DNA of 64,000 nt from GWC2-56-14 sp043731355 (GTDB taxonomy: Bacteria; Nitrospirota; UBA9217), in NCBI GenBank assembly GCA_043731355.1, contig JAYTJE010000079.1, positions 1 through 64,000 on the forward strand, written 5' to 3'. Below the pieces are notes generated by a model, which had not been told where the DNA came from, did not search any database, and was given only the letters and a program-made list of their open reading frames with translations. Shown here in pieces: positions 8,516-16,278 of the stretch; the stretch's first letter is position 1; every line of letters begins with the position of its first letter. Position numbers and translations under genes: made by a program.

Positions 8516-9898
8516 ATGAAAATACCTGTTTCGCCAACAATACTGGACAAATTGACCCCTACCCGGCTCTTCGCCAGGCTCAATATTGCCAGCAAAATGC
8601 TGCTCGGATACATGACCCTCGTGCTGCTTACGGTTGTGGTGGTGGTCTACGCGTTGGTCAGCCTTCAGCGGATCAACAACCTGAACAAGAGCATTGTCAT
8701 GATCGACATTCCCACCCAGGAGGCTGCCGATAAAATGCTTGATGCCGTCCTCGCTCAGGACACCTATGAAAAGCGTTTTCTCATATTGAAGAGCGAGGAC
8801 ATGAGGAAGCTTTTTTCCAAGCGCGGCGATGAGTTCAGGACATGGCTGAAGGCGCTCAAGGACCTTCCCGGCAAAAATACCGCACCCGTCGAAACGCTGG
8901 AGAACCTGCATGAGACCTACACGGAGCTGTTCTCCCGGGAGCTCAAACTCGCCAAGGCAAATAAAAGCGATGCGGCCTATGCCATTTCAAATTCCAGCCT
9001 AAAACGTACGATGGATAAACTGCTCGACGCCCTGAGGACCATGTCTGTTCGCGCCGGGAGCGCCCAGGACAATAAGATGCGGCAGATCAGTTCCGTGGGC
9101 GACCGGGCCTTTCTTACGACGGCCATCCTCTGCCTGATCAGTATTCTTGCGGGCGCCCTTGCCGGCCTCATCGTGACCCACCATATCTCCTCGTCGATCA
9201 ATAAATTGAAAGTGGCAACGGAGCATATTGCCGAGGGTAATTTCGATTACGACCCCGATATCCGGACGGAAGATGAGATCGGTGCGCTGTCCACGTCATT
9301 TCTGAGCATGGGAAAGCGCCTTCGGAAACTTGAGGAAATGTATCTGGACGCCAGTCCCCTCACGCGGCTGCCCGGCGGGATCGCCATTGAGAATGTACTG
9401 AAAAAGAGGATCGATTCCGGTCAGCCGCTGGCTTTTTGCGTGCTCGATCTTGATAATTTCAAGGCATTCAACGATCGCTACGGCTATGCCAACGGCAGCG
9501 AAGTGATAAAGGAAGCCGCACACCTTATTGAAAATGCGGTCAAAGCCAAAGGAACTCCTGACGACTTCATCGGGCATGTCGGCGGAGACGACTACGTAGT
9601 CATTACGGTCCCCGAGGTGATGCGGGAAGTGGCCGGTGAGATCATCGCCCAGTTCGACAAACGGATCCCCGAGTTCTACGAACCAGGCGACCGGGAAAAG
9701 GGATATATTCACGGTAAGACCAGGCAGGGCGTTGACATGAAATTCCCGCTCATGACCATATCGATCGCCATCGTCACGAATGAGCGGAGAAAACTGGCCA
9801 ATGCGCTGGAAGCCTCAGAGATCGCCGCGGAACTGAAGGATTATGCCAAGACCATTGCTAAAAGTGTGTATGTCGTCGATAAGAGGAGAAATAATTGA
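8516..9898 (+). CDS. Membrane sensor with HAMP and GGDEF-type domain
   Basis: An inner-membrane signalling protein of 460 residues. A helix at ~25-55, a four-helix-type periplasmic sensor (~60-195) and a second helix (~200-225) are followed by a HAMP linker (KLKVATEHIAEGNFDYDPD) and a C-terminal GGDEF-like domain. That domain keeps the substrate stretch LDLDNFKAFNDRYGY, but the active-site loop reads GGDDY instead of GG(D/E)EF and the usual RxxD inhibitory site is not evident. Diguanylate cyclase activity is therefore uncertain; it may be a receptor or a weak enzyme. A lipoprotein gene follows with a four-base overlap, so the two are co-translated. Confidence 0.8.
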   Translation: MKIPVSPTILDKLTPTRLFARLNIASKMLLGYMTLVLLTVVVVVYALVSLQRINNLNKSIVMIDIPTQEAADKMLDAVLAQDTYEKRFLILKSEDMRKLFSKRGDEFRTWLKALKDLPGKNTAPVETLENLHETYTELFSRELKLAKANKSDAAYAISNSSLKRTMDKLLDALRTMSVRAGSAQDNKMRQISSVGDRAFLTTAILCLISILAGALAGLIVTHHISSSINKLKVATEHIAEGNFDYDPDIRTEDEIGALSTSFLSMGKRLRKLEEMYLDASPLTRLPGGIAIENVLKKRIDSGQPLAFCVLDLDNFKAFNDRYGYANGSEVIKEAAHLIENAVKAKGTPDDFIGHVGGDDYVVITVPEVMREVAGEIIAQFDKRIPEFYEPGDREKGYIHGKTRQGVDMKFPLMTISIAIVTNERRKLANALEASEIAAELKDYAKTIAKSVYVVDKRRNN

Positions 9899-10347
9899 AA
9901 AAGATAGTACTGCTTATTCTGTGTTTTTGCACGGGCCTCGGTGGATGCGTTCGTCCACCGGCCCCGGCAATGCAGCTCTCTGAGCTGCAAAATGCAGAAA
10001 ACCTGTTCAATCAAAAAAAATACAACGATGCGATGACCGCATATAGAAAACTGCTGGCTGCCTCCCCTGCTCCAGCGCCCTCCGAAGCAGCCAATGCGAG
10101 GTATGGCATTGCTTTTATCCTTGCGTACTATGATAACCCTCAGCGGAATTATGCGCAGGCCATTGAGGAACTTGATGAGTTCCTGCGCTTGCATCCTGAC
10201 AACGCCAGGGTGCGCGATGCTCAGAACTTGCGGTTCCTTCTCAAGGCTTTTATCGAGGTCAAAAAGGACAATGAACATTTGAATAAGAGCATTGAGCAGT
10301 TGAAAAAGCTTGATATCAGGCACGAGGAGCGGCGAGGGGGTAAATAA
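9895..10347 (+). CDS. TPR-like lipoprotein, QseG-type, 150 aa
   Basis: A small exported lipoprotein. The signal peptide ends at GLGGC, a lipobox whose Cys would be lipidated. The mature part has tetratricopeptide-like helices (AENLFNQKKYNDAMTAYRKL and AIEELDEFLRLHPDN) and a C-terminal coiled coil (NKSIEQLKKLDI). Similar lipoproteins (QseG-like) often sit beside sensor kinases and modulate them. The start is TTG at 9895 with a strong AGGAG just upstream, and it overlaps the stop of the sensor gene by four bases (TTGA). This suggests that it serves the upstream HAMP-GGDEF protein. No response regulator follows. Confidence 0.75.
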   Translation: MKKIVLLILCFCTGLGGCVRPPAPAMQLSELQNAENLFNQKKYNDAMTAYRKLLAASPAPAPSEAANARYGIAFILAYYDNPQRNYAQAIEELDEFLRLHPDNARVRDAQNLRFLLKAFIEVKKDNEHLNKSIEQLKKLDIRHEERRGGK

Positions 10348-10378
10348 CGGCCCTTGAACAAGAATGGTTCAGCGAGCA

Positions 10379-10617
10379 GTTTTGATCGATGCGTGGCCGA
10401 AAAATGTAAGCCGCATCCGCCGGAATTTGTTGAGTTTATATCCGGATCATCCGAAAAGCACAGAATGCACAAAATCCGTTTCTTCTCTGCTGAAAACCAT
10501 CGTGGAGAAAAGAAAACGAATGAACGTTTGAGTTACAGCATCGAGGAGCTGAGGCGGTTGTATGTGAACATCAGGAGCGGAGGAAAAAAGCAGGCTTGCT
10601 ATGGTGTCATTGGCTAG
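10379..10617 (+). pseudogene. Frameshifted tandem copy of the lipoprotein C-terminus
   Basis: Two overlapping frames together resemble the second half of the preceding lipoprotein. The first frame (10379-10531) gives LLSLYPDHPKSTE and SVSSLLKTIVEKRKR, which parallel EFLRLHPDNARVRD and RFLLKAFIEVKKD. After a stop the match moves to another frame: LSYSIEELRRLYVNI, then GGKK, parallel to LNKSIEQLKKLDI, then GGK. The order and spacing are kept, so I read it as a decayed tandem duplication with at least one frameshift. There is no start codon with a ribosome site. Its end overlaps the end of the convergent gene by 11 nt. Confidence 0.55.
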
Positions 10618-11509
10618 TGCGCTTGAGCTGTTGCGATTCTTCTTTGTGCCTTTGAGGCAGCCCCAAGTGATCGTTCGTAGATCGTATTATACCATTCTCC
10701 CCCAGGTAAAATGAACCATGATAAGGATCATCAGGGATATTGTCGATGACGTGCTTGTCCACAAGGTCTTCGATGCGGTGAGGCAATTTCCCGAATTTGC
10801 GACGATACCGTTCCACACTATTCTCTATATAAAACGTAGCCTCTAATGCACACAGCCGGGTTTTATATTTCCTGATCAGCACCTTATCTTCTGTTTTTCC
10901 GATCATTTCCTTCATAAAATTGATGGCGTTTTCGGTTCTGTTTTCCCGAGCCGCCAATTTCACCGCCAAGTTCGCAAACAGTGGTTTGGCTCCAGGCCTG
11001 CGCGATGCTTCCATGAGATATTCGCTGGCGGTCTTATTATCCTTTAAAAAATAAAAATGATTGAAGCCCAGATAAAAAAGCAAATCCGCATCCCATGTTC
11101 TATGGCGGCTTCCCTTCACCAGGAGCATGTTCGCTTCCTGGACCATTCCCGCGTCCCAGGTAAGATTGGCATTGCTGAGATAATAGGAATCCTCGAAGTA
11201 AGGATCCATATCAGTTGAAGCGTTCATAATATCAAAGAACCACTTCCATTCCACCTGCTTAACGCCGGATATTTCTGCTCGTTCCTGGGTGCCAGCAATG
11301 AACATGAGCGCTTTTATGAATAGCACGTCGGAAACAAGACCATCGAACTCGAGTGCCGTTATTTTAAGAACTGGTGTCGGCAGGACAAATGAGGGTTCGT
11401 CTGCCCGGGGAAGCGTACTCCAGGCTCTGGCAGCCTGCTGTGCTGCGACAAAATGAGCAGCAACAAGTACCATTCCAATGACAAATATGGTCAGCAACCG
11501 ATGCATCAC
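10607..11509 (-). CDS. Secreted TPR-like protein of the pilus ABC cluster
   Basis: A 300-residue protein with an N-terminal signal or anchor (residues ~4-24) and helical repeats resembling TPRs (DADLLFYLGFNHFYFLKDN, KPLFANLAVKLAARENR, NAINFMKEMIG). The C-terminal part has FYLGENGIIRS, like pseudopilin-type proteins. It overlaps the upstream permease gene by four bases (ATGA), so it is co-translated with the ABC transporter. In Myxococcus xanthus the ABC genes pilH and pilI come with an accessory gene pilG downstream of pilA; this gene could be the counterpart by position and size, but I see no diagnostic motif. Confidence 0.6.
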   Translation of the reverse strand: MMHRLLTIFVIGMVLVAAHFVAAQQAARAWSTLPRADEPSFVLPTPVLKITALEFDGLVSDVLFIKALMFIAGTQERAEISGVKQVEWKWFFDIMNASTDMDPYFEDSYYLSNANLTWDAGMVQEANMLLVKGSRHRTWDADLLFYLGFNHFYFLKDNKTASEYLMEASRRPGAKPLFANLAVKLAARENRTENAINFMKEMIGKTEDKVLIRKYKTRLCALEATFYIENSVERYRRKFGKLPHRIEDLVDKHVIDNIPDDPYHGSFYLGENGIIRSTNDHLGLPQRHKEESQQLKRTSQ

Positions 11510-12318
11510 GGAAACTCCTTTTTCCGGAATATCATGGCTGCCAGAAGAATAGTCAATGATGTATAAATGACGCTATAAAACAGTGTCCAGACGATATAGG
11601 AGAACGTAACGTCCAGGCCATGTGCTGCCTGTATTTTTATGTCAAAAAGAGAAAGGTTGGGGAAGACATAATAGGCGGTCTGGACCATTTTTAGCGTGAC
11701 TGGAGAAACCTCGATGCCTGCGGCCTGCGGCATCTCAACCAGATTTTTAACTTCCTGCGTGGACTGGCCGATGATATAGGCAAGTATGGTAAACACCAGC
11801 GTGATGAAGGACGAGGACGTGAACGATGCAAACAGAAAGCTCAGGGCGGACAAAAGGATCAGCATCAAGGTTGTTCCGCAGATCGCAAGACAAACCATAT
11901 AAAGAGAGATCCGGTTGAACGAATACGGGTAGATCCCTTTGAGTGCGATCAAAGAAAGGACCGTAAGAATAGTCAGCAATACCATCATGGCGCTAATCAG
12001 AAGAATCATGCCGAAGAACTTACCGTAGATGTATTGGGACCGTGAGAGAGGACGCGACAGGATCATGTAAATGGTTTTTTTCTCCAGGTCTTTCGCCATC
12101 AGATTAATGCCGATGAACAGAACAAAGAGAAGGCCTGCGAACGATACGGTCGACAAGCTGAAGTCGACTGCCACCTTGCCGACTTCTATCGGGATAATCT
12201 GGGCAAGAAGAAAATTTGCGGACAAGAGCATGAGAGCAAAAAGGGATATTCCGTAAATAGCCCGATTCCTGATCCCTTCTTTAAATGTTATCACTGCAAT
12301 CGGCCAGAGACTCAGCAT
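11506..12318 (-). CDS. ABC-2 type transporter permease, PilI-like by context
   Basis: An inner-membrane permease of 270 residues with about six membrane segments in an ABC-2 arrangement: the first helix after ITFKEGIRNR, the paired central helices around GINLMAKDLEKKTIYMILSRPLSR, and a last helix ending FRKKEF. The KKTIYMILSRPLSRSQYI loop is characteristic of ABC-2 permeases that pair with a separate ATPase. It overlaps the ATPase gene by seven bases. The substrate is unknown. In the pilA context it is a candidate PilI, the permease needed for type IV pilus assembly in myxobacteria. Confidence 0.85.
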   Translation of the reverse strand: MLSLWPIAVITFKEGIRNRAIYGISLFALMLLSANFLLAQIIPIEVGKVAVDFSLSTVSFAGLLFVLFIGINLMAKDLEKKTIYMILSRPLSRSQYIYGKFFGMILLISAMMVLLTILTVLSLIALKGIYPYSFNRISLYMVCLAICGTTLMLILLSALSFLFASFTSSSFITLVFTILAYIIGQSTQEVKNLVEMPQAAGIEVSPVTLKMVQTAYYVFPNLSLFDIKIQAAHGLDVTFSYIVWTLFYSVIYTSLTILLAAMIFRKKEFP

Positions 12319-13058
12319 ATTTCGGCGCCTCCCCTGGCATCGTTCACCTCTGCCACGAAGATCTCTTCCAGCGTTTTACCCTTACCCAAAAGATCGCGAA
12401 GACGATCAACGAGCATCAGTCTACCACCGACAATAATGCCGACTCGGTCACAGAACCGTTCTATGTCGCTCAAAATGTGCGATGAAAAGAAGACCGTTTT
12501 ACCTCGTTTTTTGAGATCAATGATGATATCTCCCACCATTTTCCTGCCCATGGGGTCAAGGCCGCTCATCGGCTCATCAAGAATGACGACATCGGGGTCG
12601 TGGATCAGGGCAAGAGCAAGTCCTACTCGCTGTACCATTCCCTTGGAATAGGTTCTGAGCTTCCTGGTGCTGACGGACCGGAGATTCACCTTCTCCAGGA
12701 GTTCCTCGCTTTTACGGTGTGTCATCTCGGACGACAAGCCCGCGGCAGTGCCGCCAAACCACAGTAGTTCCTTGGCTGAGAGATAATCGTATAAATACGG
12801 GTTTTCCGGGAGATAACCAATATGCCTGCGTACTTCCTTATCTTTAACGTCCCTGCCCATAACGATCACACTGCCTCTATCAGGGCGGACGAGATCCATC
12901 ATGATCTTGATCGTTGTGGATTTACCCGCGCCGTTCGGCCCAAGGAAACCGAAAATTTCTCCTTGCTCAACTGTCAAAGACAGGTTGCTTACCGCTTTGA
13001 CTCGTTTAACGCCAATTCCTTCCTTGAATTCTTTTAAAACCTCATGAATTTCGATCAT
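12312..13058 (-). CDS. ABC transporter ATPase, PilH-like by context
   Basis: A cytoplasmic ABC ATPase of 248 residues. In order: Walker A GPNGAGKST (~43), Q-loop region GYLPENPYLY, signature YSKGMVQRVGLALAL, Walker B VVILDEPMSGLDP and the switch histidine in FFSSHIL. It overlaps the permease gene and forms an exporter with it. A GAGG ribosome site precedes the ATG. The gene lies in the same direction as, and 52 nt after, the TPR gene that follows pilA, matching the pilA-pilGHI arrangement of myxobacteria. The pilus role is inferred from position only. Confidence 0.9.
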   Translation of the reverse strand: MIEIHEVLKEFKEGIGVKRVKAVSNLSLTVEQGEIFGFLGPNGAGKSTTIKIMMDLVRPDRGSVIVMGRDVKDKEVRRHIGYLPENPYLYDYLSAKELLWFGGTAAGLSSEMTHRKSEELLEKVNLRSVSTRKLRTYSKGMVQRVGLALALIHDPDVVILDEPMSGLDPMGRKMVGDIIIDLKKRGKTVFFSSHILSDIERFCDRVGIIVGGRLMLVDRLRDLLGKGKTLEEIFVAEVNDARGGAEIC

Positions 13059-13110
13059 GGATTAGACCTCGACTGCGCCCGCGCAGCCGTACGCAAGACG
13101 ATCAGCCTTC

Positions 13111-14010
13111 CTATTTTATTTCATGGAGTGCAAGCGATCTTGCACTCTTTAAATTATTAGCCAGCTCTTGATCGTTGGGATAAAGTACGACCGCTCTCTC
13201 GAAAATAGCCACGGCTTTTTCCACTTCCCCGATGCGTGCCAGGAGAATACCGGTATTGTTGAGCAGATACAGGTCAGTGTCCTTGATCTTCAGACCTTCG
13301 GCATAGATTTTGAGTGCTTTACGTGCATTTCCCTGGTCACGAAAAATGTTTCCCAGAGAAAGATATACCTTGACGTTGTCCGGCTTGTAGTCCAGTGATT
13401 TCAGGAAATGATCAATTGCGCTGCTGGTTGCACCCGTTTTTACATAGAGCATGGCCAGATTATTGTGCCCTTCAGGATATTCCGGATGTATGGCCAGCAC
13501 CTTGATATACGCAGCCTCGGCTTCTTTGAATTTATTCTGGAGCGTCAGGAGATTGCCGATATTGTTATACGCCTCATAAAAATTTGGATTGAGATCTATG
13601 GCTTTTTGGAAAGAGATGAGTGCCTGCGTTTGATTGCCAAGCTGGATATGTATCAAGCCAATATTATTATAGCTTTTGAAATCCCTGCTGTTTAAGAAAA
13701 TTGATGTATTAAATTCGTTCAGGGCTTCTGTTGGGTTGCCTAATTCCTTAAGGACTACACCCATATTATAATGGGGCGTGTGCCAGCCTTTTTTCAAATC
13801 AGAAGCTTTTCTAAAATAGAATAAAGATTGTTTGAGATCCCCCTTGAGCTTGAGCGTTGTGCCAATATTGTTGTAGGTACGAGCTTTAAACGGTGACTTA
13901 GAAAGAACATCATTCCACAGGAGGATGTCGTCGTGCCAAGTAATATTGCGGTTATAGGCAATCATCATCAGGAACGTGATGATGATTGCGCAGCAGATAT
14001 ATTTGAACAT
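13111..14010 (-). CDS. TPR protein, C-terminal part of a TMTC-like protein
   Basis: One N-terminal helix (MFKYICCAIIITFLMM) is followed by a short linker, WHDDILLWNDVLSKSPFKAR, and about seven tetratricopeptide repeats of the NNIG/NNLA type. The linker is the junction that, in TMTC/DUF1736-like membrane proteins, joins a large multi-helix part to the TPRs. That membrane part is missing here, so the gene looks like a truncated or reduced member, 299 residues long. The start at 14010 is chosen because the longer frame to 14097 runs through the pilA terminator hairpin. It may act in pilus assembly or protein contacts. Confidence 0.75.
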   Translation of the reverse strand: MFKYICCAIIITFLMMIAYNRNITWHDDILLWNDVLSKSPFKARTYNNIGTTLKLKGDLKQSLFYFRKASDLKKGWHTPHYNMGVVLKELGNPTEALNEFNTSIFLNSRDFKSYNNIGLIHIQLGNQTQALISFQKAIDLNPNFYEAYNNIGNLLTLQNKFKEAEAAYIKVLAIHPEYPEGHNNLAMLYVKTGATSSAIDHFLKSLDYKPDNVKVYLSLGNIFRDQGNARKALKIYAEGLKIKDTDLYLLNNTGILLARIGEVEKAVAIFERAVVLYPNDQELANNLKSARSLALHEIK

Positions 14011-14042
14011 AAAAATAACGGGAGGGATGTTGGCCCGATAAT

Positions 14043-14074
14043 AAAGAGGCCACGGTCTGACCGTGGCCTCTTTT
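14043..14074 (-). terminator. Rho-independent terminator after pilA
   Basis: A perfect 13-bp stem (14043-14055 with 14061-14073) with a 5-nt loop, followed on the minus strand by a T-rich tail (TTTATTAT). It lies 38 nt after the pilA stop and separates pilA from the TPR gene, so pilA can be made in excess of the downstream ABC genes. Confidence 0.85.
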
Positions 14075-14111
14075 GCAGAATGAAACACAATAACCAATTA
14101 AACCACAACCA

Positions 14112-14594
14112 CTATATAGCAGTAAAAGTCGTGGGCAGATCTACGCTCGTGGTTGCCGCAGCAACATCCGTGGCAGAAGGTGTAGTATAATCACCACCAG
14201 ACCAGTCCCTTGCGACAAACTTGGCCTGGTCTGATTCAAAGCCATATACTTTGTTGCCGGTAACATGGGCAGTTGCTGCCGTAAAAAAAGCGCCTACAGC
14301 GCTTGTTGCGATGGTTGCGGCATAAACGCCCTTCGAAAGCTTTGCACCAGGCAAGGCGCCCATAGTCGCAGGTCCCAAAGTAACAGTCTGTGTTGCATAA
14401 GCCAGTGTATCGGCAAAAATTGCTTCTTCAGCGGTCACCATATTCCTGATGTCAGACTGAGCAGCTGCGTTGTATCCTTTAATACGATATGCAGCGAACT
14501 GCGGGATGGCGATTGCGGCCAGGATGGCGATGATCGCCACCACGATAAGGAGTTCGATAAGGGTAAAACCTTTTTTGATAGTTGTTTTTTTCAT
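14112..14594 (-). CDS. pilA: Type IV major pilin, Geobacter-like N-terminus
   Basis: A 160-residue prepilin. After the short basic leader (MKKTTIKKG) comes the N-methylated core FTLIELLIVVAIIAILAA with Glu5, cut by prepilin peptidase before the Phe. The mature chain has aromatic residues at positions 1, 24, 27, 32, 51 and 57 (F, F, Y, Y, F, Y), the same places as in Geobacter PilA, but it has a longer C-terminal head of about 90 further residues. I start at 14594 because a GGGAGG lies eight bases upstream; the frame to 14609 would swallow it. A sigma-54-type promoter precedes the gene and a terminator follows it. Confidence 0.95.
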   Translation of the reverse strand: MKKTTIKKGFTLIELLIVVAIIAILAAIAIPQFAAYRIKGYNAAAQSDIRNMVTAEEAIFADTLAYATQTVTLGPATMGALPGAKLSKGVYAATIATSAVGAFFTAATAHVTGNKVYGFESDQAKFVARDWSGGDYTTPSATDVAAATTSVDLPTTFTAI

Positions 14595-14717
14595 TGTATT
14601 TCCTCCCATAAAGTTTTTTTAGTTTTTCTATTTCAACATACTTCCAAAACTGGCTTAAGATCCCTTAATGGGTGTCACCTCCTTCCAAAGACCTCAAGCT
14701 TTTCTGGTCGTGAATAA

Positions 14718-14733
14718 TGCAGGTACTGTGCCA
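14718..14733 (-). promoter_or_regulatory. Sigma-54-type promoter of pilA
   Basis: On the minus strand the sequence reads TGGCAC, five bases, then CTGCA, an excellent match to the RpoN consensus with the invariant GG and GC ten bases apart. It predicts a start near 14706 and a leader of about 110 nt. Pilin genes are commonly driven by RpoN with PilR. No pilS or pilR is in the window. Confidence 0.75.
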
Positions 14734-15009
14734 TAATTTACCATTGCAATATCAGTGGGTTGTGTATGCGGATTACAGATAATTGACCTGGATTGTCATA
14801 TAGTGGTGACAAAAAATGGCATGTTTACGGGAAAGGATGAGAAAAAGGACAGTTATTTTAATATCGTCAGAGAATTTGTAACCATTCAGGCACCCAATAT
14901 CCGATGTCCTCGATAGTTCTCATGGATTCCTCAAGGCATCTTCGTGATTGCTGAACCTGCGCAGGAAGTGTAAGAAAGGTTTTATCGAACGTTTTTGTTC
15001 TGCGGATCT
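14734..15009. other. Gene-free region upstream of pilA
   Basis: No gene is supported. As the sequence upstream of a sigma-54 promoter, it is where an enhancer-binding protein such as PilR would bind, but I see no clear inverted repeat to name as the site. Confidence 0.35.
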
Positions 15010-15294
15010 TCACTTCCCGGCCTTTCGCTTACCTTTTTTTAGATCCGCGAACAGCCGCTCCGTTTCATACCCGGCGTACAACTCGGAAACCATCCCCTCC
15101 TTTATGTCCTTCTCCGCGGATAGTTCCAGCTTTTTCCATTTCGGGGTATAAAAGTACGCCTGGGTAGTATCAATCAGGGACAAGGTTTCCTTATGTTTGA
15201 CAAAACAGATAAAATCCAAAACTTCTTTTGCCTGCGATGCCGGTAGATTCTTGATCTCCCGGACGATCTCATCTTTTAACGTAGTTTGGGGCAT
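15010..15294 (-). CDS. Orphan antitoxin-like protein, DUF2281 type, 94 aa
   Basis: A small hydrophilic protein whose first half (IVREIKNLPASQAKEVLDF) resembles DUF2281/antitoxin proteins and whose second half (an acidic helix, then EDIKEG-like sequence and a basic tail) resembles toxin-neutralising segments. No toxin gene flanks it: lipA is downstream, and upstream is the pilA control region. The only RelE-like toxin in the window is broken and lies 21 kb away. It could be a solitary antitoxin or a degraded locus. The assignment is tentative. Confidence 0.5.
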   Translation of the reverse strand: MPQTTLKDEIVREIKNLPASQAKEVLDFICFVKHKETLSLIDTTQAYFYTPKWKKLELSAEKDIKEGMVSELYAGYETERLFADLKKGKRKAGK

Positions 15295-15417
15295 TTTTTC
15301 TCCCTGCCTTTATCTGTACGTGGAGTCATGATTGATCTTTCCGATGTCCTTATGTGCCTATTATAGTTTGAATGAATCCTTGAGTCAACAACTTCGCGCA
15401 TCAACATCGCATCTCTA

Positions 15418-16275
15418 TTACTCCGCATAATATTCATTCGCATGATAGGAACTTCGCACGAGCGGTCCTGCTTCGACATGTTTGAATCCCCGTGACCTTG
15501 CTTCTTCGCGGAAAACCGCAAATTCTTCCGGTGAGTAATATTTTTTAACAGGCAGGTGGCTCCTGCCAGGCTGCAGGTATTGGCCGAGCGTAAGGAGCTG
15601 GCAATCAACGTCGCGCAGATCATGCATGACCGATATCACTTCATCCCTGCTCTCCCCCAGGCCGAGCATAAGTCCGGTTTTCGTTACGACGCCAAGCTGA
15701 CGGGCCCGAGACAGTAATTCAAGGGAACGGTGGTATAGCGCCTGGGGTCTCACCCGCGAATAGAGGGAAGGAGTGGTTTCCAGATTGTGATTAAGCACAT
15801 CCGGTGACGCATTCAGAACGGTTTTGAGCGACTCTGCAGATCCAAGAAAATCCGGAATGAGCACCTCAACGCGGCAGTCTGGCGACGTTTCGCGTATGGC
15901 TTTGATGGTTTCCGCAAAGATTTCGGCGCCGCCGTCGGGAAGATCATCCCTCGTGACTGATGTTATTACCGCATAGTTCAGTTTGAGTTCTGCTACCGCC
16001 CTGGCAACCCGCTCCGGTTCATCCCTGTCTATGTCAGTAGGTATGCCCTTCGGCACATTGCAGAATCGGCAACCCCGGGTACACACGTTTCCAAGAACCA
16101 TGAAGGTGGCGGTTCCGGCATTCCAGCACTCGTTCTGGTTCGGGCAGGCTGCGCTTTGACAGACCGTGTGCAGTTTGTTCGAGCGAATAAGTTTCTTGAT
16201 GTTCCGATACTGTTCGCTCGTTGTAAGGCTGATCTTGAACCACGGGGGTAGTCTTCTCTTGACCTCTGCCGGCAT
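15418..16275 (-). CDS. lipA: Lipoyl synthase
   Basis: A radical-SAM enzyme that inserts two sulfurs into octanoyl groups on lipoyl domains (pyruvate dehydrogenase, glycine cleavage). Two cluster motifs are visible: the auxiliary [4Fe-4S] site CQSAACPNQNEC near residue 39 and the radical-SAM site CTRGCRFC near residue 67. The end SSYHANEYY holds the conserved C-terminal serine region. The 285-residue length is normal. It begins three bases after the lon stop, so lon and lipA are probably co-transcribed. Confidence 0.97.
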   Translation of the reverse strand: MPAEVKRRLPPWFKISLTTSEQYRNIKKLIRSNKLHTVCQSAACPNQNECWNAGTATFMVLGNVCTRGCRFCNVPKGIPTDIDRDEPERVARAVAELKLNYAVITSVTRDDLPDGGAEIFAETIKAIRETSPDCRVEVLIPDFLGSAESLKTVLNASPDVLNHNLETTPSLYSRVRPQALYHRSLELLSRARQLGVVTKTGLMLGLGESRDEVISVMHDLRDVDCQLLTLGQYLQPGRSHLPVKKYYSPEEFAVFREEARSRGFKHVEAGPLVRSSYHANEYYAE

Positions 16276-16278
16276 TTC

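Noticed and set aside
10354..10617. A real 87-residue gene
   Set aside because: No ribosome site, and the order of motifs in two frames fits a decayed duplicate.
14595..14706. Cyclic di-GMP riboswitch in the pilA leader
   Set aside because: The conserved GEMM core is not present; only a ribosome-site-like string was found.
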